DNA of 43,898 nt from an uncultured Metabacillus sp. (GTDB lineage: Bacteria > Bacillota > Bacilli > Bacillales > Bacillaceae), in assembly GCF_947503125.1 (NCBI RefSeq), contig NZ_CANNCR010000038.1, positions 1-43,898 of the forward strand, read 5' to 3'. The notes below the pieces were generated by a model. The model did not search any database and had not been told where the DNA came from. It saw nothing but the letters and a program-made list of their open reading frames with translations. Position numbers and translations under genes: made by a program. Every line of letters begins with the position of its first letter. Position 1 is the first letter of the stretch. This document shows positions 43,106 to 43,898 of this stretch, in pieces.

Positions 43106-43765
43106 TTGGAAAACCTATTAACAAATCAAATCGTTGTCTATTTAATCGCTGCCTATATTTTGTCTCATGTCCCAATAATTGGACGCTATTTTACAATGAT
43201 CAATACATTGATTCATGAAAATGGTCATGCCTTAGCTGCGCTCCTTCTTAATGGCAAGGTGTACTCGATTAAATTATTTATAAATACGGCAGGAGAAGCG
43301 GTTACAGGTCAACGCGGCTGGTTTTCAAGTGTCGTGATTTCTTATGCTGGATATACCTTTTCTTCCCTAGTTGCTTATGGTTGTTTTATGCTGCTGAACA
43401 TGGGAAATAGTCGTTTCATTTTATATGCGTTTTTAGCGATTGCCATCATCAATTTACTGCTGTGGATAAGAAATCTGTATGGAGTTATTTGGCTCATTTC
43501 TTTTATTGTTATATGTGGATGGACAGTTTATAGCGGCAGCAGCGGCTTTCAAACGTTTTTTGCCTATTTTCTGTCATCTGTCCTTTTAACAGAGTCTGTT
43601 TCATCTGCCTTACAAATTTTTATGTTAAGCATAATAAAAAGTAAGTCCGCAGGAGATGCAACAAGTTTGGCACATTATACGAAAATTCCTGCCTTCCTTT
43701 GGGGATTTGTTTTTTTCTTTCAATCACTTTATGTTGCTATTATCGCCATTCGCGACCTTGTTTGA
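43106..43765 (+). CDS. M50-like membrane metalloprotease family protein
   Basis: 219 residues with about six membrane spans. HENGHALAALL (about 37-47) gives an HExxH zinc motif inside a membrane segment, as in the M50B-like family of small Bacillus membrane proteins (PF13398). A later segment SAGDATSLAHYT (about 179-190) provides the second Asp-containing motif seen in that family. The start is a TTG after AAGGGGAA. Substrate unknown; site-2-type proteases cut membrane-bound regulators, but many M50B-like members have no known activity. It stands alone, followed by 70 bp of unassigned sequence. Confidence 0.82.
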   Translation: MENLLTNQIVVYLIAAYILSHVPIIGRYFTMINTLIHENGHALAALLLNGKVYSIKLFINTAGEAVTGQRGWFSSVVISYAGYTFSSLVAYGCFMLLNMGNSRFILYAFLAIAIINLLLWIRNLYGVIWLISFIVICGWTVYSGSSGFQTFFAYFLSSVLLTESVSSALQIFMLSIIKSKSAGDATSLAHYTKIPAFLWGFVFFFQSLYVAIIAIRDLV

Positions 43766-43833
43766 CCAATCTGCGAATCTTTTGTTCGCCTTTAGGTAGT
43801 GTCAAAAGTTCTATGAAAAAAAACGTTTTAGTT

Positions 43834-43898
43834 TTAATTAACACCGAAGTGAACTTGTTGACCGCCGCAATCGCTCTTGACAAACACACCAATGGTTT
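43834..43898 (-). CDS. C-terminal end of a minus-strand gene (partial)
   Basis: The last 21 codons before TAA at 43834 read TIGVFVKSDCGG then QQVHFGVN, running off the right edge of the window. The peptide is protein-like, with a Cys-Gly-Gly and regular hydrophobic alternation that suggests a beta strand ending. The family is not recognisable from this fragment. The gene would be convergent with the M50-like gene. Confidence 0.5.
   Translation of the reverse strand, partial: TIGVFVKSDCGGQQVHFGVN

Noticed and set aside
43773-43790. Hairpin GCGAA/TTCGC after the M50-like gene as a terminator
   Set aside because: The stem is only five base pairs and no T-run follows.

Overview
The window looks like a chromosomal stretch of a low-GC, endospore-forming Bacillaceae (Bacillus/Neobacillus type). 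The grounds are strong AGGAGG-type ribosome binding sites with many TTG starts, Bacillus-style proBA and pxpBCA genes, a CotY/CotZ-like spore coat protein, guanidine-I riboswitches, and five copies of a dispersed ~120-bp palindromic repeat between genes. No tRNA, rRNA, CRISPR array, phage or intact insertion sequence is visible. The genus is an inference.

Left part (1-14.6 kb). A tandem repeat with a 20-21 bp unit lies just upstream of proB-proA (proline synthesis). It is followed by pxpB-pxpC-pxpA (ATP-dependent 5-oxoprolinase) and an AEC-family permease. Then come a small unknown gene and a three-gene operon: a lipoprotein ending in Gly-Gly, a glutathionylspermidine-synthase-like ATP-grasp ligase and a DUF350 membrane protein. 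A CotY/CotZ-like coat gene with a plausible SigK promoter, a small membrane protein, a large TPR-GTPase fusion and an acyltransferase-3 protein complete this part. Two short stretches look like decayed coding sequence.

Carbohydrate part (14.6-25 kb). A minus-strand run encodes a LacI-family regulator, a Gfo/Idh/MocA oxidoreductase, a ThuA-like protein and a second Gfo/Idh/MocA oxidoreductase, which suggests oxidation or isomerisation of a sugar or glycoside. Divergent from it are two secreted pectin-acting proteins: a rhamnogalacturonan acetylesterase, and a 1452-residue fusion of a second such esterase with fibronectin-III modules and a family-11 rhamnogalacturonan lyase. The promoter region of the fusion gene carries a 12-bp direct repeat with 21-bp period, a cre-like site and a short leader ORF.

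Right part (25-43.9 kb). A PhoB/VanR-type two-component system is followed by an alpha/beta hydrolase and PEP carboxylase. Next is a guanidine regulon. One guanidine-I riboswitch precedes an APC-family permease, and a second precedes two DUF1989 proteins (probable carboxyguanidine deiminase subunits), a biotin-dependent urea/guanidine carboxylase and allophanate hydrolase. Together these would import guanidine and convert it through carboxyguanidine and allophanate to ammonia and CO2. The window ends with a 2-hydroxyacid dehydrogenase, an M50-like membrane protease and the tail of a minus-strand gene.

Most interesting points: the Gly-Gly lipoprotein next to a glycine-carboxylate-activating ligase family member; the riboswitch-controlled candidate guanidine permease; the esterase-lyase fusion with its activator-like repeat; the LacI gene whose expected start codon reads TTA; and the dispersed palindrome whose inner stem changes in both arms together.
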